The notes under the pieces: generated by a model
The model's input: only the letters and a program-made list of their open reading frames with translations
Told to the model about the DNA's origin: nothing
The model's database searches: none
Assembly: GCA_026261815.1 (NCBI GenBank)
Contig: JAMPIT010000174.1
Location: 1,612,001-1,676,000, forward strand
DNA from: Monarcha castaneiventris obscurior
Taxonomy: Eukaryota > Chordata > Aves > Passeriformes > Monarchidae
Direction of reading: 5' to 3'
Length of the DNA stretch: 64,000 bases
Position numbers and translations under genes: made by a program
Part shown: one piece after another, positions 38,403 to 49,095 of the stretch
Layout of the letters: each line of letters starts with the position of its first letter
Numbering within the stretch: the stretch's first letter is position 1

Positions 38403-41007
38403 TTGGCTGACTGGAAAGTCCCCAGACTGTCCAGCTCTCCTGGGCCAATGGACAGGAGCTGTCGGCAGAGGTTCCAATAGAGGCTGGCCAGGGAAATTGA
38501 GGCCCACTACTACACTCGGGACCCTAAACCATGCAATGAGTTATTAGTTTCATTCTAAAAAATGTTGCTCTGAAAGAATGTAATGTACACATGCCACGAT
38601 ATCAGAGAATTCAAACTAAAAGCACACTTAAATGCATCTTATGGAACATGGGAGATATCTGGGGTAGCCTCAGGGTATGAGACCAGTCCATACCCCTGAA
38701 GAATTTAGCAGTATAAATGCAAACAGTTGCTCTGCAAAAAAAGCTAGAACCATTTTGTTCTCTAATGATACAGCACAATCTGAAATGTGGCATAATTAAA
38801 TATTTGAGGAATGTTAGTCTCTGTTTAAAGTGAATGGACTCTTTATCATTGAGTTAAATGTGATTAGTGTAAGACATGCTCAGCTGGAACTAACCCTTGT
38901 TTTGTTAGCAAAGCAAACTCAGTCTCCATGACATATTTTAAAATAATTAAGTTTTTATTGGCACTGAAATTTGAAAAAAAATTCAATATATGTAAAAGAT
39001 GAATTTTATGAAGTTTAGTTTAATATTTATGCATCTTGAAGATGATTTTATTTTTAACAATAGGCCTTTTCAGTGTGGTTAAAGATTGAATTGTGTATGT
39101 TTTGCTATCATTTACAAGAAGTTCTGGTTGTCTATTCTTTCTGGAGAAGAATAATTACATCTGTTTTGAAGATGAGAGGAAAGGAAGTATCTTATCATGC
39201 AGCAAATCAATTATGAGTAGGGAATTGACCAAGCTCATAACTGAAAAGAATGCTCACACTACATATTTAATAGCTGATCTTTTTTTCAACTAATGGATTA
39301 GATCCGGTACTTAGGGATGCTTGGAATAAATCCGTATAAATTATTCCTGACAGTAAGAGGATATGAGTGTGGTCAAAGGCAAAAAAACCCCCAAAATTCA
39401 AAACCTTGCAAGGGAAGCGAAGAAGGGTGGGAAAAGCTTCCTCTGGGAAGGAAGAAAAGGATGGGAAAACTTGTTGCACGTAGTACGTATGTAGTGAGGA
39501 AAGTGGCAAAAATATTTAGTGCTGGATATGATTCGCTATGGAGTGTATTCATGGTTTTCATAGAAGGCAGATGCACATAAAGCAAAATAGACATGCATGG
39601 TAGTGATTTAAAAAAAGAAAAGAAATGCTGATAAATGTTCCGTATGTTTTGTGGAAATGTGCTGCTGTCATTGTTCTTGTATCCCACCTCTTTCCAGGCT
39701 CACTTAAATGACTGTCTTGTATGAGATGTATGCTTCCATTTATGTGTAAGTTAGTGAATAATTCAATTTACTTGACACATCTAGCCTCTTAACCGTTTTA
39801 GCTTTCCAGCAGCATAATATGATACCTATGAATTTACTTGTTAAAATTTAAATGGCTTTTTCTATGCTTGAATATATGGAAATAACGTTCTAACTTCACA
39901 AAAAAAGCTGTTTTGCTGTTTCCTTCAAGTGTTAAGTAGGTAATGTTAGAAATTCAAATACATATTATGTTGTTTCTTTTTGTAATCAGAATTAAAGTAA
40001 GAGGTGCCAGAGAGTTTTGTTGTTGATGACTGGCAAGATTTTAGGAAAAATTAAAATACATACAGTTTAGAAATATTAAAATCATACAGCATTTTATATT
40101 ATGAATATGTAATTAGTAAAATCAGTGAAAACAACTGTTGATCTATCTATCTAATCTATCTATCTATCTCTCTATCTACATAATTGTTTCTCTCCTTTTA
40201 CTGTTAAAACTCTAATAACTTTTGAACCTGTCTTTTTATTCCTGGGGTCACGTGCTACATTCTTGTTCATATATGCTATATAGCCTGAAAGAGAGTCCAT
40301 TTCTCTCTCACTTTAAAGTACTGTGTATATCTTTACTTCCATATTCATCACAGGGATACTGATATCCAATTCTTGAAGTAGCTTTTTTAAGAAGATAATT
40401 TATGTATATATCCTCAAATTAAAAGCGTTTTCTGAAATCATTGGTGTCTGGGCTACCTTTACCAAGACAATGGCATTTTGCTGAAAATCTGAGACCAGAA
40501 GGCAACACAAAAAAGAGATGGAGGAATGTGAGAATGAAGGACAGAAGGCGATGCCAAGAGAAAACATCTGTTAGATGAGGCTTCGAAGGAAACATGAAAA
40601 GACTGACAGATGTGCTACACTTGTCAGAATTCAGAAAGCCCTCCATGGACTGAAATACTGCACTCACCTACTTAATAAGGTCAGACTACAACTCTGCAGG
40701 CTTTCTTATCTTTTTGATAAAACTCAGGATACCTGGATCTACCCTTCTGCCACATCCATCCTCTTCTTTTCCATAATGTTTGAACATGCCACGGTCTCAG
40801 ACCATAGTTTCACCTGAAGACAAAAGTAAGGGCTGACAGACACTCAGTTCGTGTTCCAAAATACAAGTACCCTTTTGCTTTGTTTGTTTGCTTTTTCTGG
40901 TGTGGTAGGGTTTAAATGACAACTTCTGTTACTAGTCTCCATTTTTTTGGTTATATTTTAATAAAATTGTCTCTCTTTGTCCATAATAGAATTGACTTTT
41001 ACACTAT
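38403..41007. other. Non-coding stretch
   Basis: No gene supported. Overlapping open frames of 66-104 codons on both strands near 39093-39687 share the same bases and show no protein family. A (TCTA)n repeat lies at 40141-40179. Confidence 0.5.
40141..40179. repeat. (TCTA)n microsatellite
   Basis: Tetranucleotide ATCT/TCTA units with a dropped base after the third unit and one CTCT interruption. Confidence 0.9.
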
Positions 41008-41155
41008 TGTCCTGCTTTCAGCTAGAGTAGAGTTAATGTTTTCTCAGTAGCTGTTACAGTGTTGTGTTTTGTATTTGTATTGAGGATGGTGTTGATAACA
41101 CACTGATGTTTTGGTTTCTTGCTAAGTCATGTTTATAATAAGTCAAGACTTGCAA
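41008..41155 (+). mobile_element. 5' fragment of an ERVL-type LTR
   Basis: Starts with the LTR-like TGTCCTG at 41008 and continues with 'gtagagttaatgttttctca', 'gtagctgttacagtgttgtg', 'gtgttgataacacactgatg' and 'aagtcaagacttg'. This is the U3 start of the same broad ERVL LTR group as the minus-strand element ending at 61660, whose minus-strand start has a comparable 'gagtcaattttcttcacagt' block. Everything downstream, including TATA and polyadenylation signals, is missing. Confidence 0.65.
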
Positions 41156-41442
41156 CTATTCCAGTTTGTATAAATATTGAATGCTTATATACTTCTGTGA
41201 AATATGAGATGTTTTTATTTTGGAGATGATTTCTAAACTGCAGAATTAAAATATTGTCCTAAGGTTCTCATCAATCTAATCCATTAGGTGAAAAAGAGAT
41301 CTGTTTTATATATATAGTGTGAACATTCTTTTCAGTTATGAGGTATGAGCTTAGTCAATTCCCTGCTCGTAATTGATTTGCTGCATGATTCTGGGTAGGA
41401 TACTTCCTTTCCTCTCCTCTTCAAAACAGATGTAATTCTATC

Positions 41443-41445
<3 letters not shown>

Positions 41446-41474
<29 letters not shown>
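41446..41474. repeat. 29-base T homopolymer
   Basis: An uninterrupted run of 29 T, followed 70 bases later by a second run of about 13 T near 41546-41558. Homopolymers this long are error-prone in sequencing, so the length is uncertain. Confidence 0.9.
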
Positions 41475-41477
<3 letters not shown>

Positions 41478-43269
41478 CACTTTAGCTCTTTGTGAAATAG
41501 AGAAGTGTTGGGAAGTAGTCTTTTTATTAATTTTTTTCATGTTCTTTTTTTTTTTTTAAGACAGCCTTTAATTCCAAACATATGCTGCTAAGCATATTAA
41601 TATTCAAAAACTGACCAATAGATATAAATTATTACTAACTGAAACATTGGAATAGCTAATCCGCTCTCCAAAGGAGTTTATAGAATAAGATATTTAATAT
41701 AAGTAGGGAAGTTTCAGTGTATCAGATTCTCACAAAATAAAATAAAGAAACGGTGGTGAGGGTGAGAGGAGTAGTTAACTCCTTCTCTGGAGAAGTTTGG
41801 GGAAAGTTCTTCCTCTTCATTTGGAAGACATAGAGCAGCTAAATATTTCCACTAATTTCGGGCAGATGGTAAAACCATTCATTCTGGAGCTATTTACAGT
41901 AAAAACTCTGAATCTCCAAAGTCTACTTGCTGAGTGATAATGGCATTTATTCCATCTCTGAAAACTTTCTCACAGTGTAGCTTCATACTCTGAAGCCTTT
42001 TCATCTTTTGTGTACCATTTTCTTCAGTTCATGTTCTCCCCTTTGTGGTGGTGCTCCCTCAAAACAGTCGCCTGCCCTCATCAGACAAATTGAATTTAGC
42101 TTTGTGTACAGTAGATCTCCAGAGCCAGATTCGTGCCTTGCATAGTCTCTCCTCACTTGTGGGAAGACAGTTTTTGATAAGGAATTTACTGAAGTACTTT
42201 GATATCTCTGTATAAAAATGCAGATTTGTGTTTGTGAAGTTATAAAAAGAAATTTCTTTCATAAGGAGCTATGTGTATGGAAGTTATAAGGATAGGTTTT
42301 ATATTTAATAATGTACTAATTTAGGAAAAAAAGTAGATCAACAAAAATAACATACCACAGTAGTTTGAGGATTGTCATGTATGCAGAGCAGAAAATGTGA
42401 TAAGGTTCCAGCACAGAGTGGCATTGTGACACTGTTTATTTTTTTTCAGTCAAGAAAAAAATGCTATTACCTGTCTCTGAAAGGAACCCTTTCCTTTCAG
42501 ACATAATATGCTGGCTTTTGTGCATTTATAAAAATGTGCTTGAGCTTGTTGAGATATCTTTCAAAGAAGAGGTATACTCAGGGGTAGCTTACAGACTTTC
42601 TGGAGAAGATTTGAAATGAATGTGTTAAATTTAGAAAAAAGACTACCATTTTTACACCTTCTGTAAATGGTATCCATATTTATTCCAGGATAATAAAATT
42701 GTTACAAGCTTGTGAAAATTGTAAGTATGTGCCTGCACAGTATTATTTCTGTATAAAGTAGTATCCACACCAGAGTAATATGTACAGTTTGTATCTACAC
42801 TTTTATAATAGTTTGAAATGAAGGTAGGTTGAATGCTAAGATGTAATGGCTTTTTGTCAGACTACCAACCAAGAGAACACCAGTTTATTTTGGAGAAAAT
42901 CAATGTCTCACTTGGCCAGCATGTGTGTGTATATGTGTGTGTGAGTGGGTGTTCACTTTTGTTCTGATGGCTTGTCATTTTCTCTCTGATTAATGTCAGT
43001 CAATTAAGTTCTGTCTTTGCACCTAGATTCCTCAAGACAAAGAATGGAAGTTCATTTTTGCTTTTTATGTTACTGATGTAAAGCAAGACACTTAATGAAT
43101 TTTACCCTGTATGTATGTTAATAGGAAATACATGTAGTATGTAGCTTTGTACACATCACACACAGCTACAGCTCTTCTATACATTCTGCCACCTCTAACA
43201 GTTGGTTTGTCACGTGTTATGTGTGATTTGCAGAATGAGGTCGTAGGATTTTTGTAGTCCTACATTTTT
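41475..43269. other. Non-coding stretch, nothing recognised
   Basis: No gene supported. A short (TG)n run lies at about 42922-42944. Confidence 0.5.
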
Positions 43270-44310
43270 CTCTCAAAGTGGATCTGGGACAGGGTAGAGA
43301 AAAGTGCTAACAGCAGGTGGCATTTCAGGAAAAGGGAAAGCAGTACAGCACCAGTGCCCCTGCCAGGTGGGCAGCACAATTCCGCCAGTGTCCTGCAGTA
43401 CTGCCTGCCAAACCACAGCCTTTCCAGGGTGTCCCCAGGTCACAGACCAAAAATCAAAGAATGCTTGATTATGTCTTATGGAGGAGATCTCCACACACAG
43501 AGCTTCTCCCAGGACTGTCACAGGAGGGCGATTGGCCCATAAGAGGCTCATCCACACAAACATGAGGGAGTACAGACATGCAGTGGCAGGGGAACAACCT
43601 CAATGTCCCAGCCAGAGGCAGGGACGCTCTGCCCTGGCTCCTTCCAGGAGAGCTTCAGCACTGATTATGAAACACTTAAAGATGAGAGAATGAGAGCAGA
43701 CCTTAGGAGGACTGTGCAGACTAAGTGACATTACAGGATACAGTGAAGAGCCTTTAGGGATTGTTCAAAGCTTAGTATGGGTTGTTCAGGGGGAGGAGCC
43801 AAAGGTGAAGAAAGAAAGGGATGAAAGTGATTAGGGGAGGATCAGGCAAGGGAAAGTAAAAGGATAAGAGGTTAAAAGGGTCTGCATGTGTCTAACTGGG
43901 CTTGTCAGTATGCTTGTCTCACTCTGTCCTGCTGCCAGTCACTGCCATCTGCCCTGGAATTTCAGCAAACTCCATCTCTATTTTCCTGGATGAGGAGGTC
44001 TCTATTCCATGTGCATCTGTGTTGGTGGAGGTCTAGGTGCCAGCAACTGCAGTTAGAACAGCTGCTGAAGGCTGGGGCTTCAAGGACCAGCACCTGGAGT
44101 GAGGATATGCACATCAGTGTGTGATTGCTGGTAAACATCAAGCTGGAATAACTCACAAGTAGATTAAGTAACTTGGTAGCCATGTTTTGATGTGGTTGCA
44201 AGTCTAGGACAGATGAAAGTGTGTGACTGGGGAGGAGCTGACTGCTGGAAGGACAAGTACGTGCCAGCTACTGGGGAGACTGTGTAGTCTGGGAATTGCC
44301 TAAGACACTC
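43270..44310. mobile_element. GC-richer block, possible LTR-like repeat
   Basis: The block is richer in G and C than its surroundings. The plus-strand order from about 43690 looks LTR-like: a purine-rich stretch ('ggggaggatcaggcaaggga', 'aagaggttaaaagggtctgc') with a TTAAAAG where a TATA box could sit, then 'catgtgtctaactgggcttg' and 'cctggaatttcagcaaactc', and finally a block around 'taacttggtagccatgtttt'. I think I have seen similar sequence dispersed in bird genomes but cannot name the family. No terminal TG/CA pair, AATAAA or target duplication is evident. The part before 43690 may be unrelated. Overlapping open frames on both strands (up to 96 codons) look like composition effects. Confidence 0.35.
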
Positions 44311-47300
44311 ATTTGTACGCACATGTGTGATGTTTGCAGTGTTGACATGGTTTTATGTAAGTCTATAATTTCCTTTGAACTGGACATACTAACTCACATA
44401 TATTAAATCATGTGTGTACAGCATATAACCCAGCCATACAGTTCTTTCACCAAATACTTCTTCTTAGACTTAGAAGCCTAAATACTTCTAGGCTTCTGTC
44501 ATCAGAAGTCTTGTGATTTTCTCTATTTATTCTATTAATCTTTCTCTTCACCTGCTCTGATTTCCATGTATCTTTTCTGACCACTAGTTATTCCAATTGT
44601 ACTGGTTCCAATGGAGGTGACATCAGTGCCAGCACAAAAGACACTGAACTTCAAATTGGCCTTCTTATGGTGTCACCAGGTGATGATGTCAAATACAGTA
44701 CTCTTTTCTACACAACCCCCTCCAAATTCCTATCCAAAAATGCACCATTATATTCACCAAGAGAATCTGGTAGAATATTCTTCCACTAACAAACTGAAAA
44801 TAGCTAAAATTTTTGCAGATTACAATAAAATTTTTAAAAATTTATGTTATAAAAATAAAAAAAAAACAGTTTGAAAAGGAAATTCAAGTGTTCTATTAAA
44901 ATTTTTCATGTTTTCAATATCCAAATAGAAGCATCATGTGTAGTACTGCTTGCATTATTTCTCAGTGTCAACCAAGATGTATGAAACCTTGCCTCTACTA
45001 CCAAAGAAACTTAACTTTGGAGTTAAAAAAATAAAGAGAAAGAGGAGATCATATGAGGATATAATTTCCCTATTTAAAATATTTTAACAGAAGTGAATGT
45101 TTTTGCTTTTTTTTTTCTGCATACATGAAGAATGTGTCTGCTGCACAGCCTGCGGGATATCTTGATTCCTGTTAGAAGGGGATAGCTTCTTCTGGGAGGC
45201 TAGGACCCAAGAATGAGCATCCAACTACTGGACTTGCAGTTCTGGGGGAAATTAGTTTGTGAAGAGGTCAAGGTTCAAGTGGGGCTGTAAGGGACTATTG
45301 GCAGCGAACTCAAAGTGGGCACCACGGGTTGCTAAAGCTGGGCATTGCACAAATAATAGTTACCATACAGTGCTAGTGTTTCAAATTCTTATGGGTTCCA
45401 CCAAAGACTGTTTTTTCCAAACCACATGTGATTTATTTGCTCACATTTTTCAGTCATTTCCAACTATAGCTTATTGACATCGGATCATATATATTGATAT
45501 ATTTTAATGTTCCAACTTACCTTATAAAATAGGTGGCTTCTTTTTGTTTGTTGGATGAAAATTAAAAAAAAATAAGGGAAGGAATTAGTTCTTCATTTTT
45601 AAGTAGTACTAGAGGGCAGACAGGAAGCTTTTTGAACCTCTAACTAAAGCTAATTTTAGGAACTGGAATTCTTTTGCTTAGTGTATGATAATACTTATTA
45701 CAAACTTGTACTTAGAAAGAGATGCTTCAGAAAAAACTCTTGACATACTTTTATATGAAGATTCTTTCCTGTGAGAAAAGGCTGTAAAAGCATTTCAAAG
45801 CTATCCTCAGCTAAACAAGGGCTAAAATGCAGCACTCAAAAGAGGAAAGAAAAAAGTCTGTTCATCTAACACATCCTACTGCAAACCGACCATTGGAGAA
45901 ACAACTGAGAATGAAAGGAGAAACCTGGATCCTAATCCTCCCAGTTCCAAAGTATAGAAAAGACTGGCTATACCTCAGATGGGAGGTTAACTTATTGCTG
46001 CTGCTTCTTTCTCAGAATACAGGTGAAGGAAAGGTGTCAGAAGTTCTCCTTACAGGTCCTCTTTGGGTACCTAAATTACATTCAGCTCAGTTCTAGTCCC
46101 CTGACTCTACAAGCTATTCACTACAAAAATATATACTCTTTTAGAAAAACATAGAACACTTTTTTCCCCTGCCTTGTTTCTATCTGTTTAAGGCAGAAAT
46201 AAAGAGGAGAGGCTAGAGGGAAAATAGTGATGGAAATGGGGAACAAACCTTAGGAAGAGAGAGATACACAAGAATATGAAATCACACTCTCCATTTACAG
46301 GAAGACATGAGAAACATAAACATGCAACACCTTTTTAATTTGACTCTCAGACCTTTGTAAGTGCCCAATTATGAAGAAATTGGAGTTTGTGAGAGGGATT
46401 AATCACCAGGTGTCCTTGTTGAAACCTCTTTAATTTGTAGAAAATGACTTCAAAACTGTTTCCCTTATCCTTTTGGAAGGAGTAAAACCTATTCTTTCAA
46501 AGCTGCCACAATGTGAAGACTTGCTTTTCCACCTCATACTTACATCTACCTAAGACATCATCATGTAATAGCTAATGCATGGAGTAGAATATGTCCTGAG
46601 AAATCTTGACTATTTTTCTTTGAATTGGCACATGGCTACACCAGTTCTAATGTGCTCTTGGGTAATTTTCTTGCTTTTAGCATTGTATGATAACCTGGAG
46701 TTTGTACATCATCTCTTCTTGATCACATTTCAATTGCAAAATTATGCACAATTTTAGTTATGCAGAGATGTAACATATCTTTCTTGCCTGCTTGAACTCT
46801 ACATTCATTCATGTATATTAACTATAATTACTGTACTGGCTCCTCATACTAAAATATCACAAAACTATGGTTAGGATTTAATCATGTATAAATAATCTAT
46901 TCAGCAGACACATTATATGAAAACAGAATTCCATGTGATACTCTAGTACTCTTGCAGTCAGAATAAATGTTTCTGCTGCAAGAGTTTTACTTTTGGTTTC
47001 CATAGAAACCTTTTGCTATTGAATGTAATTTCATTATTAATAGACTCTTCATGTGTTTTGTTTTGCAGTTTTGGGTCATTTTTACAAATGCCAGCCAGTT
47101 CTGAATTTTGCAGTTAGATTTTCTGTATGGATTTCCTTTCTATGTCTGCTGCCTTAAAAAGTAAAAGGAGATTTAAAATACTGACCCCATAGTCCTCTTG
47201 AAGCTGATTAGGCTGCCTCACCAGCCAGGTTTGATGTACTGTCAGGGTAAACTAGCTTCATGAACCTATTGTTCTGTTATTCTACTTGGTCTCCCTCTTT

Positions 47301-48486
47301 GTCATGTGAATACATATATAAATACATGTGTGTGTGTTTATATACACATATCTGAGCTTCAGCTGGAGATTCACTGAGGAGAAAAACTGGCATGCAAGAT
47401 TGTAAGTGTTTGGTTTCAATTTTCTGTGGATGATTCCAATTGTAGCTTTTCTTGAGGGTGGAATGGTTTCTTATTTGAATTCATAAATTAACGAAAAGTT
47501 CCATTCTTGGGAACATTTGGTCCTTCCAACAGCTAATCCGAGTTTATAAGATTTATCAAAGCAAAGTGTAATTTCTCAGTCTAAATATAGCTTTTTCTCA
47601 GCTTCTAAGAGAAATGCCTTTATTGCATTGACTGGCTATGCATTATTACCTGACACTGTGTATAATGGGACGAAAGGAGTGGTCCATTCTCTGGAGCAGA
47701 CTATGACCCAGCACCACACAGCTGGCTTAGTAGTGGGTAAACAGTGGTAGCTCAATGAAACATGCATCCTGCCTAAAACCCAGCTGAACTACTGTTGATT
47801 TCAAATCTCAAGACCAATTGCTCATGCAGTGACACTGGGCCTTTTGGGGCAACTGCAGAGTAGATGGGTCTGCCCGATGTTGGACACATCAGCAAATAAA
47901 GCAGCAAAGACAGATGTCATGGAATGCAAAATTATTTTTTCATGCCTTTCAAAAAATAAATTTTTAGAGCAAAATAGACTGTCTCAAGTTTTATTTTTTC
48001 CTTATGTTATAGTATAATTGGAATTAGATTTATTGGTAAATAGAAATTAGAATTCTTTAGTGTTCTTGCTCAAACTAAATGCAGTTACATCTTTCTGACC
48101 GATGTAGTGAAACAGGGCTGAGAAGCAATCATGCTCAGTATCCAGCTGCTCCTCCAGAATGTGCATCTGCTTGTTGACCACTGAGGTTCCCCTCGATGGC
48201 TTTAGAGACACAGTATGGCATATATGGTTTGGATATTAACATAGTTTAAGCACTTCTAAGCTGATATCCCAGGAAAAAAAAAGTGATTCTTATGGAGTCT
48301 TTGAGATTATAAATGGAGTTATTTTGGATTCCATAGAAGTTTGAATTTTATTTTGACTGAATTAGCTTCTTTTCCCCCTTCCCGTAATTGGTAAAATTTT
48401 ATAAGGCACTCAGTGAATTTAAGATATATGCCTCCCTTTTGAAATTTACAGGTGCTGCTTTGTCATCCATTCAAAACAATTCAAAA
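44311..48486. other. Non-coding stretch
   Basis: No gene supported. It holds a small hairpin (AGAAGCCTA at 44472-44480 pairing with 44489-44497), an RFX-like palindrome at 46995-47010 and a TA/TG microsatellite around 47311-47352. Confidence 0.5.
46995..47010. promoter_or_regulatory. Possible RFX X-box-like palindrome
   Basis: GGTTTC CATA GAAACC is a perfect 6-base inverted repeat with a 4-base centre, similar in layout to the RFX-factor X-box (GTTNCCATGGNAAC). No promoter is visible nearby. Calling it a binding site is inference from the motif alone. Confidence 0.25.
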
Positions 48487-49095
48487 CAATGGTATCCTGG
48501 CCTGTATCAGGAATAGTGCGGCCAGCAGGAGCAGGGAAGTCATCCTTCCCCTATACTCGGCAATGGTGAGGCCGCACCTTGAGTACTGTGTCCAGTTCTG
48601 GGCCCCTCAGTTCAGGAAGGACGTGGAGACACTTGAGCGTGTCCAGAGGAGGGCGACAAGACTGGTGAGGGGCTTGGAGCACAAGCCCTATGAGGAACGG
48701 CTGAGGGAACTGGGGTTGTTTAGCCTGGAGAAAAGGAGACTCAGAGGTGACCTTGTCACTCTCTACAACTTCTTGAAAGGTGGTTGTAGTGAGGTGGGGG
48801 TTGGTCTCTTTTTCCGGGCAACAGCTGACAGAACAAGAGGACACAGTCTTAAGCTGCGCCAAGGGAAATATAGGTTGAATATTAGGAGAAACTTTTTTAC
48901 AGAAAGAGTGATAAAGTATTGGAATGGTTTACCCGGGGAGGTGGTGGAATCACCATCCCTGGACGTGTTTAAAAAGAGATTGGATGTGGCACTCAGTGCC
49001 ATGGTTTAGTTTAGTTAAGGTGTTAGGACAGAGGTTGGACTCGATGATCTTGAAGGTCTCTTCCAACCTGGTAATTCTGTGATTCTGTGATTCTT
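48487..49095 (+). mobile_element. CR1 LINE 3' end, best-preserved copy
   Basis: A 5'-truncated CR1 in sense. It starts at about 48487 within ORF2 ('atggtatcctggcctgtatc') and continues through the ORF2 stop at 49007-49009. The short 3' UTR ('ttggactcgatgatcttgaa', 'ggtctcttccaacctgg') follows, ending with the octamer array ATTCTGTG ATTCTGTG ATTCT at 49072-49092. It is the least diverged CR1 here, with no frameshift over about 520 bases, so it is the youngest CR1 insertion by appearance. Just upstream, 'attcaaaaca' occurs twice in tandem (48470-48489), which may be part of the insertion junction. Confidence 0.95.
48488..49009 (+). pseudogene. CR1 ORF2 C-terminal fragment
   Basis: About 173 codons remain in one uninterrupted frame and match the tail of the CR1 ORF2 protein (endonuclease-reverse transcriptase), downstream of the RT catalytic domain. 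Visible landmarks are [14 protein letters not shown] near the start, [39 protein letters not shown], and [17 protein letters not shown] before the end. The endonuclease domain and the RT catalytic motif are absent because of the 5' truncation, so this piece cannot drive retrotransposition. The apparent upstream start codon at 48452 lies in flanking DNA and is fortuitous. Confidence 0.92.

Noticed and set aside
39267..39687. Overlapping 80-104 codon frames on both strands
   Set aside because: Shared bases, low complexity and no family resemblance. No exon signals.
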